This document shows positions 1 to 12,237 of a DNA stretch of 64,000 nt, in pieces; the stretch's first letter is position 1; each line of letters begins with the position of its first letter. This stretch comes from Rhynchonema sp. JSB1_4 (taxonomy: Eukaryota > Nematoda > Chromadorea > Monhysterida > Xyalidae), in assembly GCA_030248065.1 (NCBI GenBank), contig JASAMV010000676.1, positions 1 through 64,000 of the forward strand, read 5' to 3'. Below the pieces are notes generated by a model. It did not search any database, was not told the origin of the DNA, and saw only the letters and a list, made by a program, of their open reading frames with translations. The position numbers and the translations under genes are program-made.

Positions 1-3000
1 ATCGCCACTGGTCTCACTGAACCCGACCCGCCACGGTGTGTCAGTGGTGCGCCCCGCATCCTCAGTGTCTGTTGCACCACCCATTGATGAGCCAGAATGT
101 GCTGACGAGGCTCCACTGTCGTAACCCATCTGCACCAAAGATACCAGACGCTCGGGTTGTCTGCAAAATTTGGAAACTTTGTGATTCTGACTGTAATGTA
201 TTCTGTATGGCGGCCTACTTTTTAGTGAATGAATGATGTTTTTGGCTATTGACCATCTATGCAGTGAATATTCTCTTTGGTAACAAGAAATTGTCGGTTC
301 TGCGAGGAGAGCACGCTGTTGTGTCATTTCAGAGACTGCATAAGTCCCTTCACTGTACACTCACTGTTGGGGCGAGAGTTTGTTCAGTGCCGGGTTGCAT
401 GACAGATCCAGATGTTTCAGCACCCCAGTCTGCATTAGTGCATCGAGGTTGACACTCTCCAGACAATTGTTGGCGGCATCCAGGACCTATAAATGGCAAT
501 TGCAACTGTCAGTGGTTCGGAACGATACCTTCGGGTAGATCCCCAAAACAGGGTGATCCGTCCGGTCTGGTCTTGCACTGGTGACGTCACTTTCTTGTTT
601 CTAGATTTTGTCATGCCATTAATTTTGACCAGCGTAAAAGTTCTTCCCACTGCTAATAAACAACTTTCACACGAATCGGGTATAGTGCAATCAGTACCTG
701 TGTGTACATAAATCTCGAAATAGGAACAAGTCACGTGACCAGTTCAAAACCGGACAAATTACCGACCTTGTACTATACACCGATCCAAGACTACGATTAT
801 TAAAGGTATCCCTACCTTCAATCGTTTCAAACTGTCCAAGCAGCTGATGTCTCTCAAGCAGTTTGAATGCATCAACAACGTGCTCAGATCTGGCAGTCTG
901 CCAATGGATGTGGGCAATTGATCGATGCGATTGCCACTCAGATTGAGTCGCTCCAAACATTGTAGCTGCTCGAACGCACTGAAAGTTGTTTCGTTCGTTG
1001 GTTATCATTCCCGACCTCTTCTGATATGCGGTGCACCAGGTCATCGTCAGTGTCAATGCAGCACAGATGGCCGTTCATGAAGCAAAAGTGTATACTGTAT
1101 GCCATTTGTCTTTATCACAGTGTAAATTGTTTCTGCGCTTGTGCAAACGTGCGATCGCACAAAGTTTGTCAACACCAACGGGCATGATACAACAAATCAT
1201 TTTGGTCAAAACAGGAGAAAGATGCGCGAAACATAATTGGAGACCTGTAATCCAAGGTGCGAATTCGGTTATAAGCCAAGTCGAGCACTTTCAGTCGCTT
1301 GTAACCGGCAATCACCCTAATGCACGCATCATCCAGGCAATTGGCCGTGAGCACAAGATGTTGTACTTTGTTCAGGTCTTGGAAGGGGTTCAGTGGGGGC
1401 AGGTAGGTCAGGAAATTCTGCGCCATGTTCAGTTCGCGAAGTCTGCAAATGCGTACGAAGGAAGTTGTTGTTAATTTGTGCGAGTCTTTTAATTTTATTG
1501 TTTGCCGATGGCACGGGCGGCCAAGAGAATGTTGACGAAGCAAAGTACCACCAACATCTACGCACCATGCAATGCAATGTGTGAGACATTTTCACTTCCA
1601 TGGTCTCTCACGATTGATGCGTGCATTTTCAGACGGCTCAGACAACCAAGGCCCTGTGCTGAACGTAATGATTCCGTTTCTGGGCTTATCCGTATACAGT
1701 TTGTACCTATGCATCGAGGCCAACATCTCCATGGGCAACATCGAAATCTTGTTGTGTCCCAAATGCAACACCTCCAGCGAACAACTCTCGATTTGGTTCG
1801 GTAACGAGTGCAGCAGATTATGGTTCAACAGGAGAACGCGAAGACTGTTGGCACACGCGAAGATACTACAAGGGAGACACAAGCTAGTATTTGTCCAGTT
1901 TAACCTGCTTATATGATCGGAACCCGTCAATTTCGGTCGCCATGATACAGAATATGGCCATAATGAGGTGAACGGCGCATTGGGGGTCAGAACAACTCGC
2001 AAAATGATCACTTCATAAGTGTCTGATGCAATTTTGTTGCACAAAGTCAGAAAAAGTAATCGCTACATACGGTTGCTAACTTACTTTCTCGGCAATTCAC
2101 TGATCTTGTTGTTGTTGGCTGCTATTCGTTCGATCCTGGTCAGTTCAGCCAGCCATTCGGGCAAAATGTGTAGACGGTTACTGTAAAAAATTGGATAGGT
2201 TTCTCTTCTACAGGAAAAAATCAGAACCGATGATGACACAAACTCCCCTGCAACTCACTGTGCAATATCGAGCACTTTCAGATGTCTCGGGGTGGGTTCG
2301 ATCGTGAGCTCAGTGATCTTGTTCTGTCGCGCGTGCACTGTCTGGACCGCTGCGCCATGCAGACGCAAACTTGCCAGGCCCGTACGTTCGCAGGAGATGT
2401 GCTAATATGAAGGAATATGTAATCTAGAAACTGCTGCAAAATGTTTTCGAAACTCAAAGGGTGATCATCTTCGGTGATCGATACCAATCTTGCGTTGGTC
2501 ACGAGAGTTTTTGCGCAGCAATCCGAAAATGACCGAAAATTCAGGACGAAGTCACAATAAAGATAGTATAGGGACTGCGCAAAGTTCGTCCAGAAATTGA
2601 AACAACACCACAAAGGTACCCACCTGCAATGCGGGCATGCATCGTAAGTCGAGTTCGTACTCAAACAACGTTCGATTGTCGGTCAACACGAGTGTGGTCA
2701 GATTCGCGTACGCCCCAAGCGGCATTTCGATGTCGGCGATCAGATTGCGGCGCAGGTCAAGCTGCAAAATTGTGGTGGGTGATTTTGAACAAGGTCTGCC
2801 CACTTTATAGTGGACCTGTACATAGCGAAACCTGCTGTAAGTTTGATAGACGGCCGGGTGGTGCACCGGGACATCGTCAGATCTGTACAAGCACGCGAAC
2901 CTTTTGCACATGCTGTACGTATTGTACGAGCTCATCACAGGTGAACGTGGCCACATAATTGCCCGCTAGTTGCCACTGTGTCAATAGGGGCATGCGTTTC

Positions 3001-5688
3001 AGCACTTCGGGTATGACTTGTAGCTTATTGAAGGATAAATCCAGGGCCACCAGACGCCGGCAGTCAGCCAGACCCAGGGGAAGCCAACTGAGACGATTGT
3101 TTTGCAGAACCAAGTGTTGTAGACTGAAAATCGGACAAGGTGTGAATGTTTTTGGGATTTGTAAATTTTCAGGTTGCAAATGGGCATGACGACATGACAG
3201 ATGTTGGCCATGTTTCTGTCCTACAGTAAAATGACTAGAGTACTGATGGTCAATGAGGGTACTCTTGACAAAGATCAGTAAGTGCAAAGAATATTCAGTG
3301 GCGATCATCAGGAGCTTATCTATAATTGGCACCGAAATATAGTTCAAAAGTATTCACTATACAAAGGGTCACACTACAAAAAGGCACTTATGAAAGATTG
3401 CACTGTGGTCACTAAAAATCTACGTACTTTTTGAGCTTGTGTATGTCATTCGGTATTTCTGTGAGTCGATTCGACGACAACATCAGTTCGGTTAGGGCCG
3501 GCAATTCCAATACGCATTTCGGGAATCTGCCCAGATCATTGTCCGATATGTTCACACTTCGTAGTGATCGAAATCGGGCCAGGTCGTCAAGCCAGCCAAA
3601 GCATGGGTATAGAACCTGTGTGAAACATTAGGTAGGTAGAATGGGTTGCGGAGAGTGTAAGTATCAGTATAGTTTTTTGTGAGTTTTTAGTGACAAATGC
3701 CAATTTTTCGCGAAGTGGCGATGAGATCATTGTGAAAAACTCCCCACCGTTCACATAGAACACGAGACATATTTTAAAGTGAACCGACTTACATAATTAC
3801 ATAATCTGATATTGATGCCCAACCTGGCTTACCAAATGTTTCGGTCGTTCCTTCAACGAATTGTGCCTGACATTCAAGGCGGTGATCATGCGCTCAGCGC
3901 CCATCGTAAATAAATGTTCGGGTAGGAATTCCAATTGTTGATTACTGAGATCGGACATTGGCGGCACCACTGACGAGGCCTGTGGGTTGGGAAATGGGGG
4001 AATTGGTTAAATGCCTGACACAAAATGACCAGTGAAGTTATCAATCTTGGTGATCGAATCTGATCTGTTGGGCTCACATAACGTCTTTTTCTGTCTTGTG
4101 AACATTTCCAGATTCACTGATCCGATCACATCCCCAAGTTCAACGTCGTTCAAAAAGTGTCGCAAATGCGACAACTCACTCACCCTGACACATCTGGTGA
4201 GCCAAAGTGTCAAGTCGACATCCGAGTCAAATGCGAGATAAATAGTGGACGTGTGCCGTTTGACGGCGTTGAAATAGGCGATTTTGAGGCAACGACCCCG
4301 GGTGCGACATCGGACCTGCTCGACCTTGGCACGACACAGCGCGATCTGCTCGGGGTCACCAAGACGATCGAGGTCTGGGATAATGACGGGGGTTGGGGAA
4401 TTGTTTCAGATAGTGGCTGGTGTTGGCTTGATGACCTGACGTTCATTCGGATCTTGCCTGTTCATATGCCACTTATTATGTTTTGGGTACCTGTTCGTAT
4501 GCCACTAATTTCGATCACCGCACAAATGTTGTTTCCTTAGATGTCTCTCGAAATTCATAACACAGAACTTTAAGCTCAGTGAATCTATAAATATCTTTAT
4601 TTGGTTCAAAAAGTCACGAGCGAGCTATGGATTCAGGCTGGCGTGTGCATGTGCCACTCGGTGTGTCACCAACGGGCATAATAACAAGATGTGACACTGT
4701 TTCTTGGTGATCAGGTCGGTCGTCGACATGCTTCGATAGTTCAATCCAACCATATGTACGTATACGTTAGCACTAAGGCAATGAAACATCACCCACTCGG
4801 ATACACAGACAGTCTGGAGCACTCCAACACACACAGTCGTCGCGACCACTGCTGGAACACACGGCCCTTGCGGACAAGACAGTAGGAACTGAGTGATTGA
4901 CGATCGAGATTGGGGTCGATGCGGTACGAGCCTGAAACGAAAAGGGAGAGAATTCCAGTTCACAACCGCAGTGACTGGTCTGTGACACGTGATCGTAAAT
5001 ACCGCGTAACTTCTTTACAGCGACGCTTAGACTAAAATATTATTTCGCTATTGTATGGAGCGGTGGACAGATAGGACATAAACGCAAATTGGGAAAGCAA
5101 GCTCTTTCGTAATGCGTATCGCTGTATCACAAAGAGAGCGATCGTGATAGCCACAATTTGAAACATCATACCCCTTTCAAACCTGTGTAAAATCTTATCA
5201 AATATCCGAGACTAAGCAGATCACCCAGTTTCTGCTGTCGTCGTTTGTCCCCAATCCCGATCGTATTCAAGTACTTGTTCTGCGTTGTTAACGGCTTGTC
5301 GTCAGGGTCGAGACGTTTCATTAGATCACCACCTGAAAATCATGTACGAATAAGACTGAGATGCAGATGTTTTTTTGGTCACGTGCTCATTCGGTACATT
5401 CCAACTGGAGATGGCTATTCGTGTGTGGAAACAGGTGTCGAAACAGTCAACCAACCAAACCTTGAACAAACTTGTCTTTTGCAACATCAACCAAACCAGT
5501 TGATGTGTAAATTGCACAACGTGCTGATGTTTCAAAACAAACTGTTGACATATCAACCGATCATACCTTTCTGCACGTGCAATGTGTCACAAGGCAGTCC
5601 AAGTTTCGAGCATATTTCGCCCGCCGTTGTGTGCTCGGTGCAAGGCACAACCAGGGAACGTTTCAAATCGCTGACAGGGTCGAATAGT
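1..5688 (-). CDS. PHLPP: PHLPP-type PH domain leucine-rich repeat protein phosphatase (partial, 3' end off the left edge)
   Basis: PHLPP phosphatases dephosphorylate the hydrophobic motif of AKT and PKC. Exons read (5' to 3'): 5688-5567 and 5332-5183 (Ras-association-like segment, ending IRFYTG), 4931-4794 and 4374-4184 (PH domain, from CLVRKGRVFQQW to LTLWLTRC), then LRR exons 3979-3833, 3615-3428, 3123-about 2892, 2761-2624, about 2372-2264, 2180-2085, 1865-1707, 1442-1245, 978-816, 486-365, and 160-1. The LRR exons carry repeats such as LQHLVLQNNRLSWLP and LKVLDLAYNRI. The last exon ends with a Ser/Gly/Thr linker and WRVGFSETSGD, which matches the start of the PP2C domain in PHLPP proteins, so the catalytic domain lies beyond base 1. 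Order RA-PH-LRR-PP2C is that of animal PHLPP. The first coding exon(s) upstream of 5688 were not identified, because the exon at 5688 starts in phase 1. Confident on family; some exon borders are approximate. Confidence 0.9.
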
Positions 5689-5699
5689 CTTAAATAATA

Positions 5700-8600
5700 A
5701 CAATAATGTTCCATTTGTACGCTTTTTCAAAACAAACCGTCCAACCAACCTAATAAATCCCCTATCGGGTCTGCCAGCCAGCCAGGCGTTCTTCTCCTTC
5801 TTCGTGAATTGTTCAACCCTGACCCCGTCTGCTGGCTGAGTGCGGAAACACGAAATGGTCGCGTAGATCTGTGGTGCTTGTAGCGCAGTGGATATGTACG
5901 TGGTTGATGGCGTGACGGCCGAAGTTCGAGCCACGCTGTGGTACGATGGATGTGCGTCTAAAAATGATGAAATTAACCGCAGCTCGTTTAGATGGGGACG
6001 AGACAGTTCAGATGTGAGGCCTTGGCGTACTTTCAACTGCTTCCTGGCGGCATCATCAATGAGAGCATAAAAATTTTTTCGCTAGTTTTTTTAGTCACGC
6101 CGCTGGGTTTGCACTGATGATAGCTGAATGCACCATGCGGAAGGGGCAGCGAAGGAACCAGCTCATGAGATCGCCGTGTTACACCGGATTCCGCCTGTAT
6201 TGTCCGACCAGTACAGGCGGTACCCCGGGGTATCATGAGTACGAATTCACCATAAATGTACATTGTACAGCACGTGCACGCGGTGCACCAGGTCAACGTC
6301 ACTCTATAGTGCGAATGATGCTCCTGATAGCCGAAGAACATCTGCGCATTTGTTTTATGCTCTCGTATCGTAACCCGCGTTCACTCACCCACCATGCTGT
6401 CCAAGCACATGGTCTGTTTGAATGCTAATTTGGAGCTATTGGACGGTGCACCAGGTCATCATCAGTTTAATTTCAGCACTCACCATTCAGTGCAGCATTC
6501 TGTTCATCACTGTGTCCATCCATTTCGCACGATCCAAACGCCGAATCTGGTGGCATTACTCCTCGGATGTCGACCCCTCCCCGATCACTTAGTTGACCGT
6601 CAGACATGGACCAGGTCGGTTTGGACATGCTGCATCGAAGGGGCACATCACGGTGCAATGTTGTTGACGTCATGGTTGCGCCTTTCGGACTTTTCGGATT
6701 ATTTGAAGAAGCGAGAATTGAAGCTATGTACATAAACCGAATGGTTGAGGCAACACACTGAAATTATATGATGGTATGGTGTAGCCTCTTAAAAATGTGA
6801 CAGTAAGGTTCCCCAATTTTCAGTCACCATAAGCAATACCAACAATACAACGGTACACGCAGAACGTGACCGAAATTTCGTTTGGAAATATCCACGCTAT
6901 AAAGCACAAAATTATTGTGAGCCATTGTCATCTAACTTGTTTTCTGGATTTGAGAACGGGTGTATGATTATATCAGACCGCTCTGATCGAATTAAAACCG
7001 AAACAAAGCGCGCATATTCATGAAATTACATGCATCTTGAACATAAAAACCTTGTTGTCATCTTTTCCTCGTAAATATGAAGCGCATCACACGTACTGGC
7101 TAGCAGCAGTTTAGTTTCATGTACATAGTTTGTATGTCCAGAAGATTCTGACGCATCGATTTTCATTGTCATACCCGGGTGTAAAAATGCGTGTTAATCC
7201 TAATCTCCAGCACAAACATACAAGTACGTAGTGAGAGATGTCGACAAAAACTGGAATCTCCATACCGAATCTAATGCTCGCACGATTTCATGTAAACGGC
7301 TCGTTCAAACAAATTTTCGCTGTCCAACATGATATTTATTAAAAAAAACTATTACATGCGGTTTTTTTCGCATGGATTTCAAAAAAACGCGCAACGCGCG
7401 CGATTTCAGTGCACGCGCATAAAATTATGCATGCACACGCATGCGCGAATCATGAAGTAATGCACAGAATGGTTTATGCTTACAAACGTACACACTGTTC
7501 GCATTAGATGGTTTGAGAAAGTTCTGGTTCTTTTGCAACTTTCGGGAAGGGATAGGTACCTGTAGCGCTGTACTGTACCTGAGCTCCGAATGAAGCTCAA
7601 GGGTTATCGGCTGGGGGCAATACTGGTCAATTCACCAAAGCATCAAAAATGCCACAAGTGTTGAGTTTGATACCAACCGACGCCTCATTAAATGATTCTG
7701 GCGATCAGAAAATAATCTGCATGCTGTTTGTTGAGGCGCAAAATTGTGTCAGTGGAAGTTAAGAAATTGTTGAAATAATATCATTTTGACTCGGACTTTT
7801 GAACAATGTGTAAAATCCATAAGTTTGACCTCACAAACATGACACGTATGTTTATGACATAAAATATCAGAATGGATAAAAAATGAGTGTCGATATATAT
7901 CCAATCAAAACTTTTGGAACACGCACAATTATGATGCTTCGTATTTCGAACATCAACTGATTGTGTTAAAATATGATAAGTTACAAACAACAAGAGACCA
8001 TAGACACATACTGCAAACGTATGTCACACCTGCAAGTAGACACTGCCGAAAATAAAACAATACAGTATACATTGTTGTTTCGTGCTTTAAAGTGTGGCGC
8101 ATCAGAAATGAGACACATTGTGCGAGATTTGAGCACGCATCCGAAATACCGAAGCCGCGAACTCTGGTGTCATGTATCAAAGTCTTTACGGTACTTTTGC
8201 ATCAATTGATTTCGTTCCGGTTCTTACAAAAGAACCCGAACTCATCTGGATTCGGAACGGGAAACTGGTAGGCTTGTGGATAAAGTGTCATCAGGATTAA
8301 AATACGCTTGCGCCTGAGCAGGGATAAATTTTAGAGAACAAAAGTATTTGAAACCGATACCTTCGAAAGAGAGAGAGGCCCACGGTGACGGATATGCAAA
8401 ACACAAAGAGGCCCCATACAAGTGTGGTGGGTGAGTGCGTGCACATGGATACAAGGGGATACTTCTTGGTTGCGTAACTCGAACATGGTGGGATTAGATT
8501 GGGATAAATTGGAATAAAGTTAGGTATCAAGTCAGGAGGACACTGATTGTGCGCACTCGGACACAGGGAGGCTCACGCAAACGGGTTGACGCTTCGGCGT

Positions 8601-11600
8601 CACAAATACACGCGTTTCAGGATTCAACATAAACTGCATCTAGGAACTGCGTAGCATCAGCAAGACGCATAGATCTGTCCATCCTGATCGGTCGTGACTC
8701 TTGTGCCTAACACCGCATGCAGTGCTTTATATTCAATTGAGGTCCGCGCACAGATATCTTCATGTATCTTCCTCGCAATGCGCATCTGGTACAAGTCAAA
8801 TTTTTCTTCTTCATTCTATCGGGCAGGTAAAATTAAAGAACACGCATGCAGACACATGTGCAATAGTTGCAGCAGCAGCCTCTTGCAGTGCACCGGAATT
8901 GAATACACAGACGATCTGAGTTCGATGCACAAAATTGCACCCCCAGGGTCATGCACAAGGACGTTTGGGTCCAGTTCTAATGCTATTTGTGGGAACTGGA
9001 ACTATACATGGAAAAGGAATTGAATAAAACATCATCCAAAGTTGAGTTTATGAAAGGGCATATCAAAATTTAGTCCATCAATCCGTCAGTCAGTGTAGTG
9101 CAACCAGCTTCCTGTTTGGGGACAACGCATGGGTGTGATACTCAATTTCTTTCTTTGTGAAGTCAAGTAAACACAAAGAGGTGCACTTGTTACCCAGAAA
9201 TGGAGACAAATGCAGGAAGGGTAACGCTTACTCATTGTCGAGGCTGGATCCTTGGCATTTTGAGATCAAGTTCATCCTCAAAAGTAATATTTTGAAAGTT
9301 TCGACACTTCGAAATGTTACAGCATGCATAATTTGGTCCTGCTGGAATAAAAATCACAGAATGCATCAGCCCATGAAAGTCGCACAGTTTATTGTCAAAT
9401 GATAATATCCAAAACGGTAACATGGGTAAAACAACATTTTGGCTTCCAGAGAGTGATTCACCTCTAAATGTTATCAAACCTAAAGTCTTTATTTTTGTGA
9501 CAGACTACTGTTGAACGACGATGAATAAATGAAGGGAAGATTTCAAAATGCTGAACCCAAAATGACCTTGTACAGAGTGTAAGAATAACAAGAAGCAACA
9601 TCGAATCAATGAAACAACCCCACAAGAAAACTCAGAATAAATGATTTGAGGTGACACGCACACGCGGTATTGTTTTCAGTTGTTTTTGTAAATTTGGGTT
9701 TAGTAACGAAGATATATCTTGTTGTAACAACAGAAAGTCGTACTCTAGGAGTTATACATTTCACAACGCATATCCCGTTTTGCCTCCAAAAACAGAAACG
9801 ATTATGATGAAAACCTGTACATATGTACATACCCCTTGAACGCAGAACACAAACAAACCGAAATCGAAAACAAACAGTTTGCATTAAACTGTGAGAAAAG
9901 AGAAAAAACACAAACTCCAGCAAAATCAAAATCACACTTCGGATAAATTATTGGAGGCGAAAAAACTCCTCTCAACCCAAATTCACACCGACGCGCCAGG
10001 ATAAATTTTGTCACCAATTTCAAACGTAAACATCCGAATTTTAGATGCAGGGACCAAATTAACATGAATATAATTATGTCCGTGCGTGGATACATTGGCG
10101 GGCTTAAGTGATCGCAAATTTAGTGCACCAAAATAGAGACAGTTATTTCTGAAATGAAATCATCAAAAAGGAAGTTATTACTCGGCTGGGACCAGAGGAC
10201 GTGACCAATTATTCACGCAACGATAACTTGATTTCACAAGAATTCAGTATTAGGAAACTTTGTTTCAATAAAATTCACTTCGTGTTCAAAGTTTTGTGTG
10301 TTTGGAAGCAAGCGTGATATTGATAACGTAAAGTTTCTGTTCACAGTGTGCAGTATGATAAACAATGAAAATATTTTGTTGGCTGATAAATTGCTCAAAT
10401 ATTGCGGTTACTATGTTGTTCTCCTGCTGAAGCCTGAACCCAAAAAGGTACCGGAGGTTTCCATAAAGAGACCCTACCAAATAGAACCGTCCGGAAGCGC
10501 TAGTCGGGAACGTTTCTCAATAGCCACAGGGAGTTTTATTTAAGGTGAAAAGCTTTTCAGGAATCAACCAAGAGCGCAAAAACTTTCTCCACAAAAGAGG
10601 ATTATAGCGGGTCACCTTCGCACCTTTTTCAGCAGAAGCCGTTATAAGATCGTTTTACATGCGTTGTGATTGTGATAACATTCTTCAACTGTACATCAGA
10701 GATCACTTCCACAAATTGCGAATCATTCCACGAAAATGTCTCAGAATGGGCTCTGATGTTTGAAACAAAAAAAACCGATTTCTACCCTTTTCCCGAATAC
10801 AGCTTCGGTGGCTTCATGCGGAATACTACGGTATATTACATATAATTCGAAATAAACTTGACTCCGTCGTGACGTGTTGTGTACGGTACACACAAGTGTG
10901 AACAGGGAGAACACCACCTAAAACTAATTTATCAAATACAATTTACAATATTTATTGTTCGTGTCTTACAACTTGTTTTATGCGCTGTCAAAACACATTG
11001 GCTTGTGTAGACCTAGAATACGTTGTAAAAAATACAAGACATCTTTCTGTTCTAGTTTATTTAACGATTCCGCAGATTAGATTTACAAGGTTGCGGCGTG
11101 GGTGTATTCATCAAAAAGTTATTGCGAGGTTACTGTTCTCTTTTAGTTTGATTGCCACAATACAAAAACGAACTGTCAATTTTGTAACCGTGGTTGACGT
11201 TTGACGGCAGGTACCACCCAAAGGCGCTTTATACACAGATTTTCAGGAGCAAGACCGGACAAGATCGAACCGAACCTGGGCATCACTGCCGTGTTACAAA
11301 GGCCAAACACCGCAACTTGAACCAAAGAATCTTCTTTTCGTGCCTAGTAAGGCAGCCGGTGGGTGTCGCCGACTTTGCTAAAGACATAAACATCCCGAAA
11401 TGCAGTTTTACTATTTTCCATACAAAAACCAAATCAAACAAAACAGGACACCAACATACGCATGGGGATAGGAAGACAGAGCGTCATTGTAGTAAAACAC
11501 AAGTAATATGCAGAGAGCAGAGTGGGGCAATATAAAATGAAAGATACGTTAGCTTGAAACAGTGTCATGTAATGTAATTCAGCTACCTTACACAATCGAG

Positions 11601-11750
11601 AACATCAATTTATGTTTACCTTCCAGACACAAATGGACTAAAAAATAAATAAAACGAGATCGAATTGAGTTAGAAAAACTAGGAATGGTTTCCGATTTAA
11701 CTCCAAAAAAGAGCTGGTTCACACAAAAGATCGTAAGTGATATATTGATT
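5700..11750. other. Gene-poor AT-rich interval
   Basis: I find no exon chain here that has splice sites, coding bias and a recognisable domain. Short open stretches exist but show no family resemblance. Present are scattered homopolymer runs, a CG-rich palindromic patch near 7384-7402 (gcgcaacgcgcgcg), two copies of the dispersed CACCAGGTCATC repeat near 6281 and 6446, and the tRNA-like segment at 5870. The missing 5' exon(s) of the PHLPP gene should lie somewhere upstream of 5688. Confidence 0.5.
5870..5950 (+). repeat. tRNA-like sequence, possible SINE head
   Basis: The bases around 5881 (TAGCGCAGTGG) fit a polymerase III A box, and those around 5932 (GTTCGAGCC) fit a B box at about the right distance. 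The arms do not fold into a good cloverleaf, so this looks like a tRNA-derived SINE or a tRNA pseudogene rather than a working tRNA. Confidence 0.3.
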
Positions 11751-11762
11751 TGATTATTACGG

Positions 11763-11910
11763 CGATCCGACCAGATCCGCTAGCACCGCTAAGTCAGCCA
11801 TCCAGGTTTCCTGCAATGCAAACTGATTCACCATGTTACGCAGTGGAAAATCTTCATCGACGGGCATGGCATGAAAATCGAGTGATAAATGCTTTTGTCT
11901 AAACTATACT
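11763..11910 (-). other. Possible extra terminal exon of the BUB1-family gene
   Basis: On the minus strand an open stretch ending in tandem TAA codons encodes FPLRNMVNQFALQETW and about 20 more residues with coding-like codon use. Human BUB1 has an alpha-helical tail after the segment where this gene otherwise stops at 12238, and the sequence at that stop (cag|gtggg) also fits a splice donor. No acceptor in the right phase was found, so the link is unproven. Confidence 0.25.
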
Positions 11911-12237
11911 GGCGGATGAAAAAAAACCGAAAAAAACTGGGCCTCCAGGAACATCAGTCTCTTTTCACGAAATTTTCCAGTTTTTTGACAAAAGTTGGGA
12001 AAAATTTTCCTTCAACACAACCCTGATGGTGCGTGCGCGGATGATGCCAATGTAGCTTGTTTTACTGATTTTCGTCACAATGAGCATTGAAAACACCCAT
12101 AGACACCATGTTAGTGTCCGTGCTAACATTAACATAGCTCGAACATACGTACCTTACTTGGGCTACCCCTATCCGTATACACTGCGGTTCTTCACTGAAT
12201 TAACAACCAGCCAAAAAAAACAACCAACTCAAAATAA

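Noticed and set aside
8250..9030. Several open stretches of 60-110 codons
   Set aside because: No conserved motif, no matching splice sites, and AT-rich random codon use; treated as chance.
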